Shown here in pieces: positions 35,396-44,857 of a stretch of 64,000 bases of DNA. The notes under the pieces were generated by a model. That model saw only the letters and a program-made list of their open reading frames with translations. It had not been told where the DNA came from and searched no databases. Made by a program: the position numbers and the translations under genes. The stretch's first letter is position 1. Each line of letters begins with the position of its first letter. Source of the stretch: Pseudomonas frederiksbergensis (lineage in GTDB: Bacteria > Pseudomonadota > Gammaproteobacteria > Pseudomonadales > Pseudomonadaceae); the NCBI RefSeq assembly GCF_000802155.2, contig NZ_JQGJ02000023.1:1-64000 (forward strand), given 5' to 3'.

Positions 35396-36243
35396 GCGTC
35401 GTTGAAGAAGTCCGCCTGAGCCTGCCTCATATCGAGCTGGCGGCCCATCTGTTCGGGCCGGAAGATGGCCGGCCAGTGATTGCCCTGCATGGCTGGCTGG
35501 ACAACGCCAACAGTTTCGCCCGGCTGGCGCCCCGGTTGCACGGCGTGCGGGTGATCGCCCTGGACATGGCCGGCCATGGTCATTCCGGGCACCGTCCACC
35601 TGGCGCCGGCTATGCCTTGTGGGACTATGCCCACGATGTGCTGCAAGTCGCCGAACAGTTGGGCCTGCAGCGTTTTGCCCTGTTGGGGCATTCCATGGGC
35701 GCCATTGTCTCGTTGGTGCTGGCCGGTGCCTTGCCGGAGCGGATCACACACTTGGGCCTGATCGATGGGCTGATTCCTCCTACAGGCAAAGGCGACAATG
35801 CGGCGGAGCGCATGGGCATGGCCCTGCAGGCGCAGTTGGATCTGCAACAAAAAAGCAAACCGGTCTACAAGACCCTCGACCGCGCTATTGAGGCCCGAAT
35901 GAAAGGGCTGGTGGCGGTCAGTCGCGAAGCCGCCGAATTACTGGCCCAGCGCGGCCTGATGCCGGTGCCTGGAGGCTATACCTGGCGTACCGACAATCGC
36001 CTGACCCTGCCGTCCCCGCTGCGCCTGACCGACGAGCAGGCCATGGCTTTCGTGGCGCGGGTCGCCTGTCCTGCCCATCTGGTGGTTGCGGCCGAGGGCA
36101 TGCTGGGGCAACACCGGGAATTGCTGGAGCGTCTACCCTTCAGTCATGAGCAGGTACCTGGCGGCCATCATCTGCACCTGAACGATGAGGTCGGTGCCGC
36201 GCTTGTAGCAGACTGTTTCAATCGGTTCTTCAGCGTTTCTTGA
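35392..36243 (+). CDS. Alpha/beta hydrolase, second of a coupled pair
   Basis: A 283-residue alpha/beta hydrolase with ALHGWLDNANSFARLAP (HG oxyanion motif), the nucleophile elbow LLGHSMGAIVSLV and a C-terminal VPGGHHLHLND with the catalytic His. It overlaps the previous hydrolase gene (ATGA) and is the last of this run before the DUF4892 gene. Broadly resembles serine hydrolases of the MhpC type; substrate unknown. Confidence 0.87.
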   Translation: MSVVEEVRLSLPHIELAAHLFGPEDGRPVIALHGWLDNANSFARLAPRLHGVRVIALDMAGHGHSGHRPPGAGYALWDYAHDVLQVAEQLGLQRFALLGHSMGAIVSLVLAGALPERITHLGLIDGLIPPTGKGDNAAERMGMALQAQLDLQQKSKPVYKTLDRAIEARMKGLVAVSREAAELLAQRGLMPVPGGYTWRTDNRLTLPSPLRLTDEQAMAFVARVACPAHLVVAAEGMLGQHRELLERLPFSHEQVPGGHHLHLNDEVGAALVADCFNRFFSVS

Positions 36244-36292
36244 CTTGCGCCGGACAAGTGTCGAGGCTGGGCGGGTTGAAAGGGAGCCAACC

Positions 36293-36376
36293 ATGACTGA
36301 TACCTGTCCACTCGCCTTGCTGCGCATTGACGAACGCCTTTGCGTCGCGCGGACCCTGGCGAAGCCGATCCAATGA
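36293..36376 (+). CDS. 27-residue ORF translationally coupled to the DUF4892 gene
   Basis: A short ORF beginning MTDTCPLALLRIDERLCVAR with a strong ribosome site (AAGGGAGCC, 5 bp before the ATG). Its TGA overlaps the ATG of the next gene in an ATGA junction. The downstream gene has no good ribosome site of its own (CGAAGCCGATCCA), so reading this ORF probably feeds ribosomes to it. It may be a regulatory leader peptide or only a coupling device; no peptide family is recognised. Confidence 0.5.
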   Translation: MTDTCPLALLRIDERLCVARTLAKPIQ

Positions 36377-37191
36377 AACTGTCCATTCATTCATTCGTCC
36401 TGCTGGCGCTGGCCAGTTTCGGCCCGTTATCGCTGGCTGCCGATGTGCCGGGCAGCCAGGATCTGGAAAGCGTGCCGCGCATGCCCGACGCGCAGATCGT
36501 CGATTATCGGCAAACCAGCGACCTGGAGCGTATCTACCCCATGGGGTCGATCCGCAAGATCAGCGGCCAGCTGCGTTTCGACGGGCAGGTGGATGCCCGT
36601 GGCAACGCCACCTCGGTGACTTATGAACTGCCGCCGGAACATACCGCCACGCAGGCATTTACCGCTGCCCGCGAAGCGTTGCAGAAACAGGGCGCCGGGC
36701 TACTGTTCTGGTGCCAGGCCCGCGATTGTGGCGAAAGCAGCCTGTGGGCCAACGAGGTATTCGGCAATGCCAAGCTCTATGGCGCCGATAATGGCCAGGC
36801 CTACCTGTTGCTGCGCCTGGCGCCGCCGGCGGACAACACGCTGATCGCGCTGTATGCCATCACCCGTGGCAACCGCAAGGCCTACCTGCATGTCGAGCAG
36901 TTCGAAGCGAGCGCGCCGTTGGGGGATGTGCTGCCGACCTCGGCCACGTTGTTGCGCCAGCTCAAGGACACCGGTGTGCTGGACTTGCCGCGTCTTGCCG
37001 GAGAACCGGAAGATGCCTGGTCGCGCCTGCTGTCCCGGGCCTTGAACCTGGACACTGGCCTTCGGGTCAGCATCGCCGGCCCACACGCCGAGGCGTGGCG
37101 CCAGGCGCTGGTCGGGCAGGGCGTCCGGGCGGCCAGGATGGAGGCGTCCGGCGCTGACGCGGCGGGCTTGCGCCTTGAGCTGTTGCGATAA
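36373..37191 (+). CDS. DUF4892 exported protein
   Basis: A 272-residue exported protein with a signal peptide ending SLAAD and an N-terminal DUF4892 part (PGSQDLESVPRMPDAQIVDY, then FWCQARDCGESSLWANEVF with a Cys pair near 120-125). The C-terminal 70 residues have an OmpA/SIMPL-like periplasmic look. Function unknown. Its translation seems coupled to the short ORF upstream. Confidence 0.82.
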   Translation: MKLSIHSFVLLALASFGPLSLAADVPGSQDLESVPRMPDAQIVDYRQTSDLERIYPMGSIRKISGQLRFDGQVDARGNATSVTYELPPEHTATQAFTAAREALQKQGAGLLFWCQARDCGESSLWANEVFGNAKLYGADNGQAYLLLRLAPPADNTLIALYAITRGNRKAYLHVEQFEASAPLGDVLPTSATLLRQLKDTGVLDLPRLAGEPEDAWSRLLSRALNLDTGLRVSIAGPHAEAWRQALVGQGVRAARMEASGADAAGLRLELLR

Positions 37192-37252
37192 GCTGACGGG
37201 CAAACGCGTTTGCTGTCGTTAGCCCGGCCTTGTTCATTTTTCGAGACTTTCC

Positions 37253-38290
37253 ATGCTCAATAACGATCGACTGTTGGTGCAAATCCTGCTCCTGGTGTTG
37301 TTCGGCGCCAGCCTCTGGGTGATGGCGCCGTTCTGGTCGGCGCTGTTCTGGGGCGCGGTGCTGGCTTTCGCCAGTTGGCCACTGATGCGCCTGTTGACCC
37401 GTTGGGTCAACGGTCGTGAATCATTGGCCGCGGCCCTGCTGACGGTGGGCTGGATGTTGCTGGTGGCGGTGCCGCTGGTGTGGCTGGGGTTCAACCTCGC
37501 CGATCATGTGCGCGATGCCACGGCGTTCATCAGGGATGTGCAGGTCGATGGCCTGCCCGAAGCGCCCGACTGGCTGGCCGGGGTGCCGCTGGTGGGCGGG
37601 CGGCTGGTCACCCTCTGGAACAGCATCGACCAGCAGGGTGCGGCGATGATGGTCTCCATCAAGCCGTACCTGGGGCGTGTCGGCAATTGGTTGCTGGCGC
37701 GTAGCGCGCAGATTGGTGGTGGGATCCTCGAGCTGACACTGAGCATCGTGTTCGTGTTCTTCTTCTACCGGGACGGCCCGCGCTTGGCAGCATTTGTCCA
37801 AGGGCTGCTGGAGCGGCTGATCGGCGACCGTGCCGGGTACTACGTCGAGTTGGTCGCCGGCACGGTGCAGCGAGTGGTCAATGGCGTGATCGGTACTGCC
37901 GCGGCCCAGGCCGTGCTGGCGCTGATCGGCTTCCTGATCGCCGGAGTGCCGGGGGCGCTGGTGCTGGGCATCGTCACCTTCCTGCTCAGCCTGATTCCCA
38001 TGGGGCCTCCGCTGGTCTGGATCCCCGCCACGGCCTGGCTGGCGTGGAAGGGCGAGTATGGGATGGCGGTGTTCCTCGGCATCTGGGGCACGTTCATCAT
38101 CAGCGGCGTGGACAACGTGCTCAAGCCTTACCTGATCAGCCGTGGCGGAAACCTGCCGCTGGTGATCGTGTTGCTTGGGGTGTTCGGCGGACTGATTGCC
38201 TTCGGCTTTATCGGGCTGTTCATCGGCCCGACCCTGCTGGCGGTGGCGTACAGTTTGCTGACGGATTGGAGCAAGAGCCAGGCGCGGTAA
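37253..38290 (+). CDS. AI-2E family (PerM-type) transporter
   Basis: A 345-residue membrane protein with about seven to eight helices, of the AI-2E/TqsA/PerM family. The motif SLIPMGPPLVWIPATAW and a C-terminal ISRGGNLPLVIVLLGVFGGL stretch are typical. Named members export autoinducer-2 or act as sodium/proton antiporters, so the substrate is open. It ends 9 bp from the converging sensor-kinase gene. Confidence 0.85.
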   Translation: MLNNDRLLVQILLLVLFGASLWVMAPFWSALFWGAVLAFASWPLMRLLTRWVNGRESLAAALLTVGWMLLVAVPLVWLGFNLADHVRDATAFIRDVQVDGLPEAPDWLAGVPLVGGRLVTLWNSIDQQGAAMMVSIKPYLGRVGNWLLARSAQIGGGILELTLSIVFVFFFYRDGPRLAAFVQGLLERLIGDRAGYYVELVAGTVQRVVNGVIGTAAAQAVLALIGFLIAGVPGALVLGIVTFLLSLIPMGPPLVWIPATAWLAWKGEYGMAVFLGIWGTFIISGVDNVLKPYLISRGGNLPLVIVLLGVFGGLIAFGFIGLFIGPTLLAVAYSLLTDWSKSQAR

Positions 38291-38299
38291 CGCAGCGGT

Positions 38300-39346
38300 T
38301 CAGGCCACGCGGGGCAAACGAATCACCGCAGTCAATCCGCCTCCGGGGGTTTGCTCCAGGCTCAATTGTCCGCCCAGGCGTTCGGCGGCCTCCCGGGCGA
38401 TGGTCATGCCCAGGCCGACGCCACCGGAGTTGCGATTGCGCGAACCCTCCAGGCGAAAGAATGGCTCGAACACCGCTTCGCGCTGGTCTTCAGCGATGCC
38501 GGGTCCATGGTCAATCACCCGGATCAGCAATTGGTGCTGCTGGTCTTCCAGGACAATCGATGCGTCGCCAGCGTAGCGCAGGGCATTATCGACGAGGTTA
38601 TTGATGCAGGAACGCAGCGCCATCGGCTGCACCTGCAAGGGCGCACAGTTGCCGCTGGCGTGGACATTGGCGCCTTGGTCCTGGGCGTTTTCGCTCAATG
38701 ACTCCACCAGGGCCTGCACGTCCATCCATTGCCATGCCTCGCTGGTGCGTTGCTCATGCAGATAGGTCAGCGTGGCATCGAGCATGGCGATCATATCGTC
38801 CAGGTCTTGGCGCATCTGATCCTGCAACCGGGTGTCGTTGATCTGCTCCAGGCGCAGCTTGAGCCGCGCAAGCGGGGTGCGCAGGTCATGGGAGACCGCG
38901 CCAAGCATGCGCGAGCGCTGCTGCACCTGTTCACGGATCCGTTGTTGCATCAGGTTGAACGTATGGGCGGCTTGGCGGGCCTCTCGCGGACCCGTTTCCT
39001 GGAGTGGTGGGCTATCGAGGTCCTCGCTCAGCCGTTCGGCGGCATCGCTCAGGCGTTGGATCGGCCGGGTCAGGAGCTTGGCGCCGTACCAAGCCGCAAC
39101 GATCAAGCACACAAACTGAAATGTCAGCGGCACCACAGGCCCGCCGAACCATGGGCGTGTGCCCGGTGGCGGGCCGGAGCGCGCGGAACCTCCGGCTTGA
39201 TGGGAGAATTCCGGTGGCGGCCCGGGAGGTGGCGGCTTGTCGTAATGAAAGAACCAGGCAAAGGCCAACAGGTGCGCCAGCACGATCGCCACCAGCAGCA
39301 TGCCGAACAGGCGGCCGAACAGGGAATCGACGCGCAGGCGCATCAA
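38300..39346 (-). CDS. Sensor histidine kinase (EnvZ-type), partner of the adjacent regulator
   Basis: A 348-residue inner-membrane kinase. TM1 about 10-30, a short Pro-rich periplasmic loop of about 45 residues (KPPPPGPPPEFSHQAGGSAR), TM2 about 78-95, HAMP, HisKA with the H in AVSHDLRTPLARLKLRLEQ, and a HATPase domain ending ITVVIRLP-like. The N box and G boxes (NNLVDNALRYAG, DHGPGIAE, GGVGLGMTIA) are present. It overlaps the response regulator gene by 4 bp. The small Pro-rich periplasmic loop suggests sensing of membrane or envelope state, but that is inference. Confidence 0.9.
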   Translation of the reverse strand: MMRLRVDSLFGRLFGMLLVAIVLAHLLAFAWFFHYDKPPPPGPPPEFSHQAGGSARSGPPPGTRPWFGGPVVPLTFQFVCLIVAAWYGAKLLTRPIQRLSDAAERLSEDLDSPPLQETGPREARQAAHTFNLMQQRIREQVQQRSRMLGAVSHDLRTPLARLKLRLEQINDTRLQDQMRQDLDDMIAMLDATLTYLHEQRTSEAWQWMDVQALVESLSENAQDQGANVHASGNCAPLQVQPMALRSCINNLVDNALRYAGDASIVLEDQQHQLLIRVIDHGPGIAEDQREAVFEPFFRLEGSRNRNSGGVGLGMTIAREAAERLGGQLSLEQTPGGGLTAVIRLPRVA

Positions 39347-40101
39347 CCGATATCCCGCGCATCGAACAGGTAGCCTTCACCGCGCACGGTCTTGATCAGC
39401 TGTGGGGCCTTGGGGTCGTCACCCAGTTTCTGGCGCAAGCGCGAGACCAGCAGGTCGATACTGCGGTCAAACGCCTCGATCGAGCGACCGCGGGCGGCGT
39501 CCAGCAGTTGTTCACGACTGAGCACTCGGCGCGGACGCTCGATGAACACCCACAGCAGACGGAATTCGGCGTTGGATAGAGGCACCACCAATCCATTGGC
39601 AGAGACCAACTGGCGCAGCACGCTATTGAGTCGCCAGTTATCGAAACGGATATTGGCCCGCTGCTCGCTGCGGTCATCGCGCACGCGGCGAAGGATGGTC
39701 TGGATTCGCGCCACAAGCTCCCTCGGCTCGAAGGGTTTGGCCATGTAGTCATCTGCGCCCAGTTCCAGGCCGATGATGCGGTCGGTGGGCTCGCAGCGCG
39801 CTGTCAGCATCAGGATGGGAATGTCCGACTCGGCCCGCAACCAGCGGCACAGCTGCAAACCGTCTTCTCCTGGCAACATCAGGTCCAGGACGACCACATC
39901 GAAATGTTCGGCCTCCATTGCCTGGCGCATGGCCACGCCATCGGTTACGCCACTGGCGCGGATGTTGAAGCGGGCCAGGTAGCCGATCAGCAATTCGCGG
40001 AGCGGTACGTCGTCATCGACGATCAGCGCGCGGGTGCTCCAACGCTTATCGTCGTCGGACGCTCTTGGGTCGCCAGCATTTGCAACAGGGGTGTTCTGCA
40101 T
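39343..40101 (-). CDS. OmpR-family response regulator
   Basis: A 252-residue regulator with a receiver domain (DDD near the start in ALIVDDDVPLRELL, phosphoacceptor in VVLDLMLPGEDG, K in YMAKPFEPRELV) and an OmpR-type winged helix (REQLLDAARGRSIEAFDRSI). The start is uncertain: the ATG at 40099-40101 is chosen, although the frame is open to 40137; neither has a strong ribosome site. It precedes and overlaps its kinase gene. Targets are unknown; the gene starts opposite pyrF. Confidence 0.88.
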   Translation of the reverse strand: MQNTPVANAGDPRASDDDKRWSTRALIVDDDVPLRELLIGYLARFNIRASGVTDGVAMRQAMEAEHFDVVVLDLMLPGEDGLQLCRWLRAESDIPILMLTARCEPTDRIIGLELGADDYMAKPFEPRELVARIQTILRRVRDDRSEQRANIRFDNWRLNSVLRQLVSANGLVVPLSNAEFRLLWVFIERPRRVLSREQLLDAARGRSIEAFDRSIDLLVSRLRQKLGDDPKAPQLIKTVRGEGYLFDARDIG

Positions 40102-40364
40102 GGGGGCGTCATCTGCCAGTTGGGCTGCCAACCGCATAGAAGGCGGCGAGGGCGTGGTTTGAGCATAAGCTTCGGACGGTGGGCCGTGAAGCGGTTGCGG
40201 CGGCGCAGGGTAGCGTCCCGTCGTGTTGCGTGCGTGTCATGAATGTATCGGCCCTGACACAAATGGCCGAAAGGACAATCGACGATTTACCGATCATTGG
40301 GTCCCGCACGGGCGCTGGTTCCGCTACAATGCGCGCCGATTTCGACTTGCCTGAGAGCCCGCTC

Positions 40365-41063
40365 ATGTCCGCCTGCCAGACGCCTATCATCGTCGCCCTG
40401 GATTTTCCTACCCGTGACGCCGCCCTGAAGCTGGCCGACCAATTGGACCCCAAGCTTTGCCGGGTCAAGGTCGGCAAGGAGCTGTTCACCAGCTGTGCGT
40501 CGGAAATCGTAGGGACGTTGCGTGACAAGGGATTCGAGGTTTTCCTCGACCTGAAATTCCATGACATTCCCAACACTACCGCCATGGCCGTCAAGGCTGC
40601 TGCGGAGATGGGCGTGTGGATGGTCAATGTGCATTGCTCCGGTGGCCTGCGCATGATGGCTGCCTGTCGTGAAGTGCTGGACCAGCGCAGTGGCCCGAAG
40701 CCGCTGCTGATCGGCGTGACCGTGCTGACCAGCATGGAGCGTGAGGACTTGGCAGGGATCGGCCTGGACATCGAGCCCCAGGAACAAGTGCTGCGCCTGG
40801 CGGCGCTGGCGCAAAAGGCCGGGATGGACGGTCTGGTCTGCTCGGCGCTGGAAGCCGGCGCCCTGAAAGCGGCCCACCCGTCGCTGCAACTGGTGACACC
40901 TGGGATTCGCCCGGCCGGCAGCGCGCAGGATGACCAGCGGCGCATCCTGACCCCGCGCCAGGCCTTGGACGCAGGTTCCGATTACCTGGTGATCGGTCGT
41001 CCGATCAGCCAGGCTGCCGATCCGGCCAAGGCGCTGGCTGCGGTTGTGGCTGAACTGGCCTGA
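40365..41063 (+). CDS. pyrF: Orotidine 5'-phosphate decarboxylase
   Basis: Last step of UMP synthesis. The 232-residue protein shows the catalytic D62-x-K64-x-x-D67 motif in FLDLKFHDIPNT, and the phosphate-binding VTPGIRPAG and YLVIGRPISQA segments. A TACAAT -10 element lies at 40325-40330. The upstream open frame to 40179 is non-conserved. A perfect REP palindrome follows the stop. Confidence 0.96.
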   Translation: MSACQTPIIVALDFPTRDAALKLADQLDPKLCRVKVGKELFTSCASEIVGTLRDKGFEVFLDLKFHDIPNTTAMAVKAAAEMGVWMVNVHCSGGLRMMAACREVLDQRSGPKPLLIGVTVLTSMEREDLAGIGLDIEPQEQVLRLAALAQKAGMDGLVCSALEAGALKAAHPSLQLVTPGIRPAGSAQDDQRRILTPRQALDAGSDYLVIGRPISQAADPAKALAAVVAELA

Positions 41064-41081
41064 CCAGGATGCTGTAAACCT

Positions 41082-41109
41082 TGTGGGAGCGAGCTTGCTC
41101 GCTCCCACA
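41082..41109. repeat. Perfect REP palindrome after pyrF
   Basis: TGTGGGAGCGAGC (41082-41094) and GCTCGCTCCCACA (41097-41109) are exact reverse complements around TT. It is the consensus Pseudomonas REP and lies between converging pyrF and the oxidoreductase gene. Confidence 0.9.
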
Positions 41110-41158
41110 TTTGTTTTATGTCAGGCCTTGGGTATCGGGTCTCACCGTATGTTTCGCG

Positions 41159-42163
41159 TCAGACCTTCAACACCAACTTCCCGAAATTTTCCCCACTGAA
41201 CAATCTGGTCAGTGTCTCGGGGAAGGTTTCCAGCCCCTCGACAATGTCCTCCTTGCTCTTGAGCTGCCCCTTGGCCATCCAGCCGGCGATCTCCTGCCCG
41301 GCGGCGGCGAACTGCGAGGCATAATCCATGACCACGAAACCTTCCATCCGCGCACGGTTGACCAACAGCGACAGGTAGTTTGCCGGGCCTTTCACTGCTT
41401 CCTTGTTGTTGTATTGACTGATGGCGCCGCAGATCACCACGCGGGCCTTGAGGTTCAGGCGGCTGAGCACCGCATCGAGAATATCGCCGCCGACGTTATC
41501 GAAATACACATCCACGCCTTTGGGGCACTCGCGCTTGAGGCCGGCGTGAACGTCTTCGCTCTTGTAGTCGATGGCACCGTCGAAGCCCAGCTCATCGATC
41601 AGGAACTTGCACTTGTCGGCACCGCCGGCAATGCCGACCACACGGCAGCCTTTGATCTTGGCGATCTGCCCGGCGATGCTGCCTACCGCGCCGGCGGCGC
41701 CAGAAAGCACCACGGTTTCACCGGCCTTCGGCGCGCCGACATCCAGCAGGGCGAAATAAGCGGTCATGCCAGTCATGCCCAGCGCGGACAAATAACGGGG
41801 CAGTGGCGCCAGTTTCGGATCGACTTTATAGAAACCGCGCGGTTCGCCGAGGAAGTAATCCTGCACGCCCAGGGCGCCGTTGACGTAATCCCCCACCGCA
41901 AATCCCGGGTTATTCGACGCAACCACCTGGCCGACCCCCAATGCCCGCATGACTTCGCCGATGCCCACCGGTGGGATATAGGACTTGCCCTCGTTCATCC
42001 AGCCACGCATGGCCGGGTCCAGGGACAGGTATTCATTCTTGACCAGTATCTGGCCCGCTGCCGGTTCGCCAACCGGGACTTGTTGATAAGTGAACGTCTC
42101 GCGGGTCGCGGCGCCCACCGGGCGTTTGGCGAGCAGGAACTGGCGGTTGATCTGGGCGGTCAT
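41159..42163 (-). CDS. NADP-dependent medium-chain oxidoreductase (CurA/YncB type)
   Basis: A 334-residue zinc-independent medium-chain dehydrogenase/reductase. The N-terminal GroES-like domain contains NEYLSLDPAMRGWMNEGKSY, and the Rossmann motif VLSGAAGAVGSIAGQIAKIKG binds NADP. Related enzymes reduce alkenals, curcumin or leukotriene-like enones. The ATG at 42161-42163 is preferred; a GTG three codons upstream is possible. Confidence 0.88.
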   Translation of the reverse strand: MTAQINRQFLLAKRPVGAATRETFTYQQVPVGEPAAGQILVKNEYLSLDPAMRGWMNEGKSYIPPVGIGEVMRALGVGQVVASNNPGFAVGDYVNGALGVQDYFLGEPRGFYKVDPKLAPLPRYLSALGMTGMTAYFALLDVGAPKAGETVVLSGAAGAVGSIAGQIAKIKGCRVVGIAGGADKCKFLIDELGFDGAIDYKSEDVHAGLKRECPKGVDVYFDNVGGDILDAVLSRLNLKARVVICGAISQYNNKEAVKGPANYLSLLVNRARMEGFVVMDYASQFAAAGQEIAGWMAKGQLKSKEDIVEGLETFPETLTRLFSGENFGKLVLKV

Positions 42164-42385
42164 GACAGGCACTCAAGATGAATGGAGCTTTGTTGATAGA
42201 CCCTTGATGCGTTCACCGCAAGGTTTGCCTATCCAGCGAATGCGGGTTGATCCAAAACGGTGATGATGCCCTGGGTGGTGTTATCACTGGCGTTCATGCA
42301 GAGCCAACCGGCGATTGGATAGTGCTGCCGTGCCGTTGCGGTCGGTGGCTAAATCGCAGCGTCAGTAATTCTTCGAGGCAGGATC

Positions 42386-43147
42386 ATGAGCATGACGTTT
42401 TCCGGACAGGTCGCCGTGGTGACGGGCGGCGCGGCGGGCATTGGCCGCGCCACGGCCCAGGCGTTCGCGGCGCAGCACCTCAAAGTAGTCGTCGCCGACC
42501 TGGACGTTGCGGGCGGCGAGGGCACGGTGCAGTTGATTCGCGAGGCGGGTGGCGAGGCTGTGTTCGTGCGTTGCGACGTGACGTTGGAAAGCGATGTGCG
42601 AGATCTCATGGACGAAGTCATCGCCGCGTACGGTCGCCTCGATTACGCGTTCAACAACGCTGGCATCGAAATCGAGAAGGGCAAGCTGGCCGACGGTACG
42701 CTGGATGAGTTCGACGCGATCATGGGCGTCAACGTCAAGGGTGTCTGGTTGTGCATGAAATATCAGCTGCCATTGCTGCTGGCCCAGGGTGGTGGCGCCA
42801 TCGTCAACACGGCCTCCGTTGCAGGGCTCGGGGCGGCGCCGAAGATGAGTATCTACGCGGCTTCCAAGCATGCCGTCATCGGGTTGACCAAGTCGGCGGC
42901 GATTGAATATGCCAAGAAGAAAATCCGTGTGAATGCGGTATGCCCGGCGGTGATCGACACTGATATGTTCCGTCGGGCCTATGAGGCGGATCCGAAAAAA
43001 GGCGAATACGCCAACGCGATGCATCCAGTGGGGAGAATCGGCAAAGTCGAGGAAATCGCCAGCGCCGTGTTGTATTTGTGCAGCGATGGCGCGGCGTTTA
43101 CCACGGGGCATTCGTTGGCGGTGGATGGCGGGGCTACGGCAATCTAG
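42386..43147 (+). CDS. Short-chain dehydrogenase/reductase
   Basis: A 253-residue SDR. Visible are the cofactor motif TGGAAGIGRATA near residue 14, the NNAG motif, the catalytic Ser in NTASVAGLG, and the YxxxK in YAASKHAVIG. Asp after the second strand (VVADLDVAGG) favours NAD over NADP. Substrate unknown. A weak terminator follows. Confidence 0.87.
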   Translation: MSMTFSGQVAVVTGGAAGIGRATAQAFAAQHLKVVVADLDVAGGEGTVQLIREAGGEAVFVRCDVTLESDVRDLMDEVIAAYGRLDYAFNNAGIEIEKGKLADGTLDEFDAIMGVNVKGVWLCMKYQLPLLLAQGGGAIVNTASVAGLGAAPKMSIYAASKHAVIGLTKSAAIEYAKKKIRVNAVCPAVIDTDMFRRAYEADPKKGEYANAMHPVGRIGKVEEIASAVLYLCSDGAAFTTGHSLAVDGGATAI

Positions 43148-43176
43148 CGTGAGTTGCCGTCTCGTGATAGGACAAA

Positions 43177-43200
43177 GCCCGCACTGGTTGCGGGTTTTCC
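43177..43200 (+). terminator. Terminator after the SDR gene
   Basis: CCCGCA (43178-43183) pairs with TGCGGG (43189-43194) and is followed by TTTTCC. Confidence 0.65.
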
Positions 43201-43351
43201 TTTAAGAACGAAGGTTCCCTTGAGGGTTCCGCCAATGTATTTCAAAGAATGAGAATGAGGCGTTTTCGCGCCTTTCTCTTACATCCTCCCACATCGACCT
43301 GTGCTTAACTGTTTGTGCAAATAAAACAAACGCTTAGGAGCTTGGTTACTC

Positions 43352-44746
43352 ATGGAGTTGAGAATCGACCGGCAGGCCCTGGTGCCCGTCGTGCAGCAAA
43401 TTGTCGACGCGTTGGCTGGCTGGATTCGACAGGACGCGGTGGAACCGGGGACTCGCCTGCCATCGATCAGGCAGCTGGCACGGGATAATCTATTAAGTCA
43501 GGCCAGTGTCCATGAGGCCTGCCAGCGCCTGGTCGCCCAAGGTTTGTTGGCGTCACGTCACGGCTCGAGTTTTTTTGTCGCCCAGGCCGCTTGCGTCGCC
43601 GGGGGCTCGGAGCTCGTCTGGCCGCAAGACGGAATGCCGGGCCAGAAGGCCCCGGTAGACCCTGCTCGTCACGTATTGAAGTTGGGCTGCGGTGGGCTTC
43701 CCGAGAGTTGGCGCGAAAGTGATGACCTGGGTTATGCGATCCGTCAGGTCACGCGGACCGACATGGCGGGGCTGTTCAACTACAACACGCCACTGGGATT
43801 ACCCGCCCTGCGCGAGCAACTCGCCAAGCGGTTGAAGCAGCTGGATATCGATGCCGATGAAAATCGCATCCTGACCACCCAGGGCGCCACTCACGCGCTC
43901 GACCTGATCGTGCGGACACTCCTGCGGCCCGGGTGCAGCGTGGTGGTGGAGAGCCCCGGCTATTCGAACCTGTTCAACCTGCTCAGGCTGCACAAGATAG
44001 ACATGATCGAATTGCCCAGGACACCGCGTGGCCCGGACGTCGATGCCCTCCAGCGTTTGCTGGTGATCCATAGGCCCAGCGCTATTTTCATCAACAGTGC
44101 CTGCCACAACCCGACCGGCAGCAGCCTGGCACCGTCCGTGGCCCAGCGGCTGCTGCAACTGGCCAGCGAGCACGCCATGTTGGTCGTCGAAGACGATGTC
44201 TATGCCGATTTCCAGGGCTCAACGCGGGCCCGATTGGCGGCACTGAATACCGATGTGATCTATCTGGGCAGTTTTTCGAAGACCTTGAGCAGCTCTTTAC
44301 GCGTCGGCTTCATAGTGGCCGAGCCGTCCGTTGTCGCGCGCCTGGGCGAGGTCAAGGAGATCACCTGCATGGGAGCGTCGCGATTCGCCGAGTCGGTGCT
44401 GGCGAGCCTCCTGGTCAACGGCGCCTATCGCAAGCTGGTTCAGCGCCAGCGCCAGCGACTCAATGCCGACATGGCGGTGACGTTGCAACTGCTGGAAGAC
44501 GCCGATTGGAAAGTGTTTGGCAAACCGGCGGGTGGCCTTTTCATCTGGGCGCGTCCGCCGTCGTGTGACTATGCTCAGTTGCAGCATCTGGCCGGGCGGT
44601 GCGGCATTCAGTTGTCCTCTCGCACAGCGTTCAGCCCTTCGGGTGCCGAGACGGATTGGCTGCGGGTCAACGTCGCCTATGCGCGGGATCCCAGGGCCTT
44701 GGCATTTTTCCGAGCCACGGCCCTGGATCGACCTCAAGTGTCCTGA
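43352..44746 (+). CDS. MocR/PdxR-type GntR regulator with aminotransferase domain
   Basis: A 464-residue fusion of a GntR winged helix (1-75; GTRLPSIRQLARDNLLSQAS) and a class I aminotransferase domain (about 110-460). The PLP lysine is K310 in YLGSFSKTLSSSLRVGF; the SACHNPTGSSLAP and EDDVYADF motifs hold the other PLP contacts. MocR-type proteins use PLP or an amino-acid aldimine as effector and usually control a neighbouring gene; here the next gene codes for a chemoreceptor, and an SDR lies upstream in the same direction. Confidence 0.9.
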   Translation: MELRIDRQALVPVVQQIVDALAGWIRQDAVEPGTRLPSIRQLARDNLLSQASVHEACQRLVAQGLLASRHGSSFFVAQAACVAGGSELVWPQDGMPGQKAPVDPARHVLKLGCGGLPESWRESDDLGYAIRQVTRTDMAGLFNYNTPLGLPALREQLAKRLKQLDIDADENRILTTQGATHALDLIVRTLLRPGCSVVVESPGYSNLFNLLRLHKIDMIELPRTPRGPDVDALQRLLVIHRPSAIFINSACHNPTGSSLAPSVAQRLLQLASEHAMLVVEDDVYADFQGSTRARLAALNTDVIYLGSFSKTLSSSLRVGFIVAEPSVVARLGEVKEITCMGASRFAESVLASLLVNGAYRKLVQRQRQRLNADMAVTLQLLEDADWKVFGKPAGGLFIWARPPSCDYAQLQHLAGRCGIQLSSRTAFSPSGAETDWLRVNVAYARDPRALAFFRATALDRPQVS

Positions 44747-44857
44747 AAACGACGCGCCTGTAGCTTTTTGCCATTATTCCGACGCCAGCATCTTGTGTTG
44801 CGGGGTGTCTCGTTGCGAATCTGCAAATCAACACACATCGGCAGAGGATTGGGCGCA

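Noticed and set aside
38044..38604. 186-codon plus-strand frame overlapping the AI-2E gene end and the sensor-kinase gene
   Set aside because: Out of frame with one gene and antisense to the other, low-complexity Arg/Gly/Pro composition.
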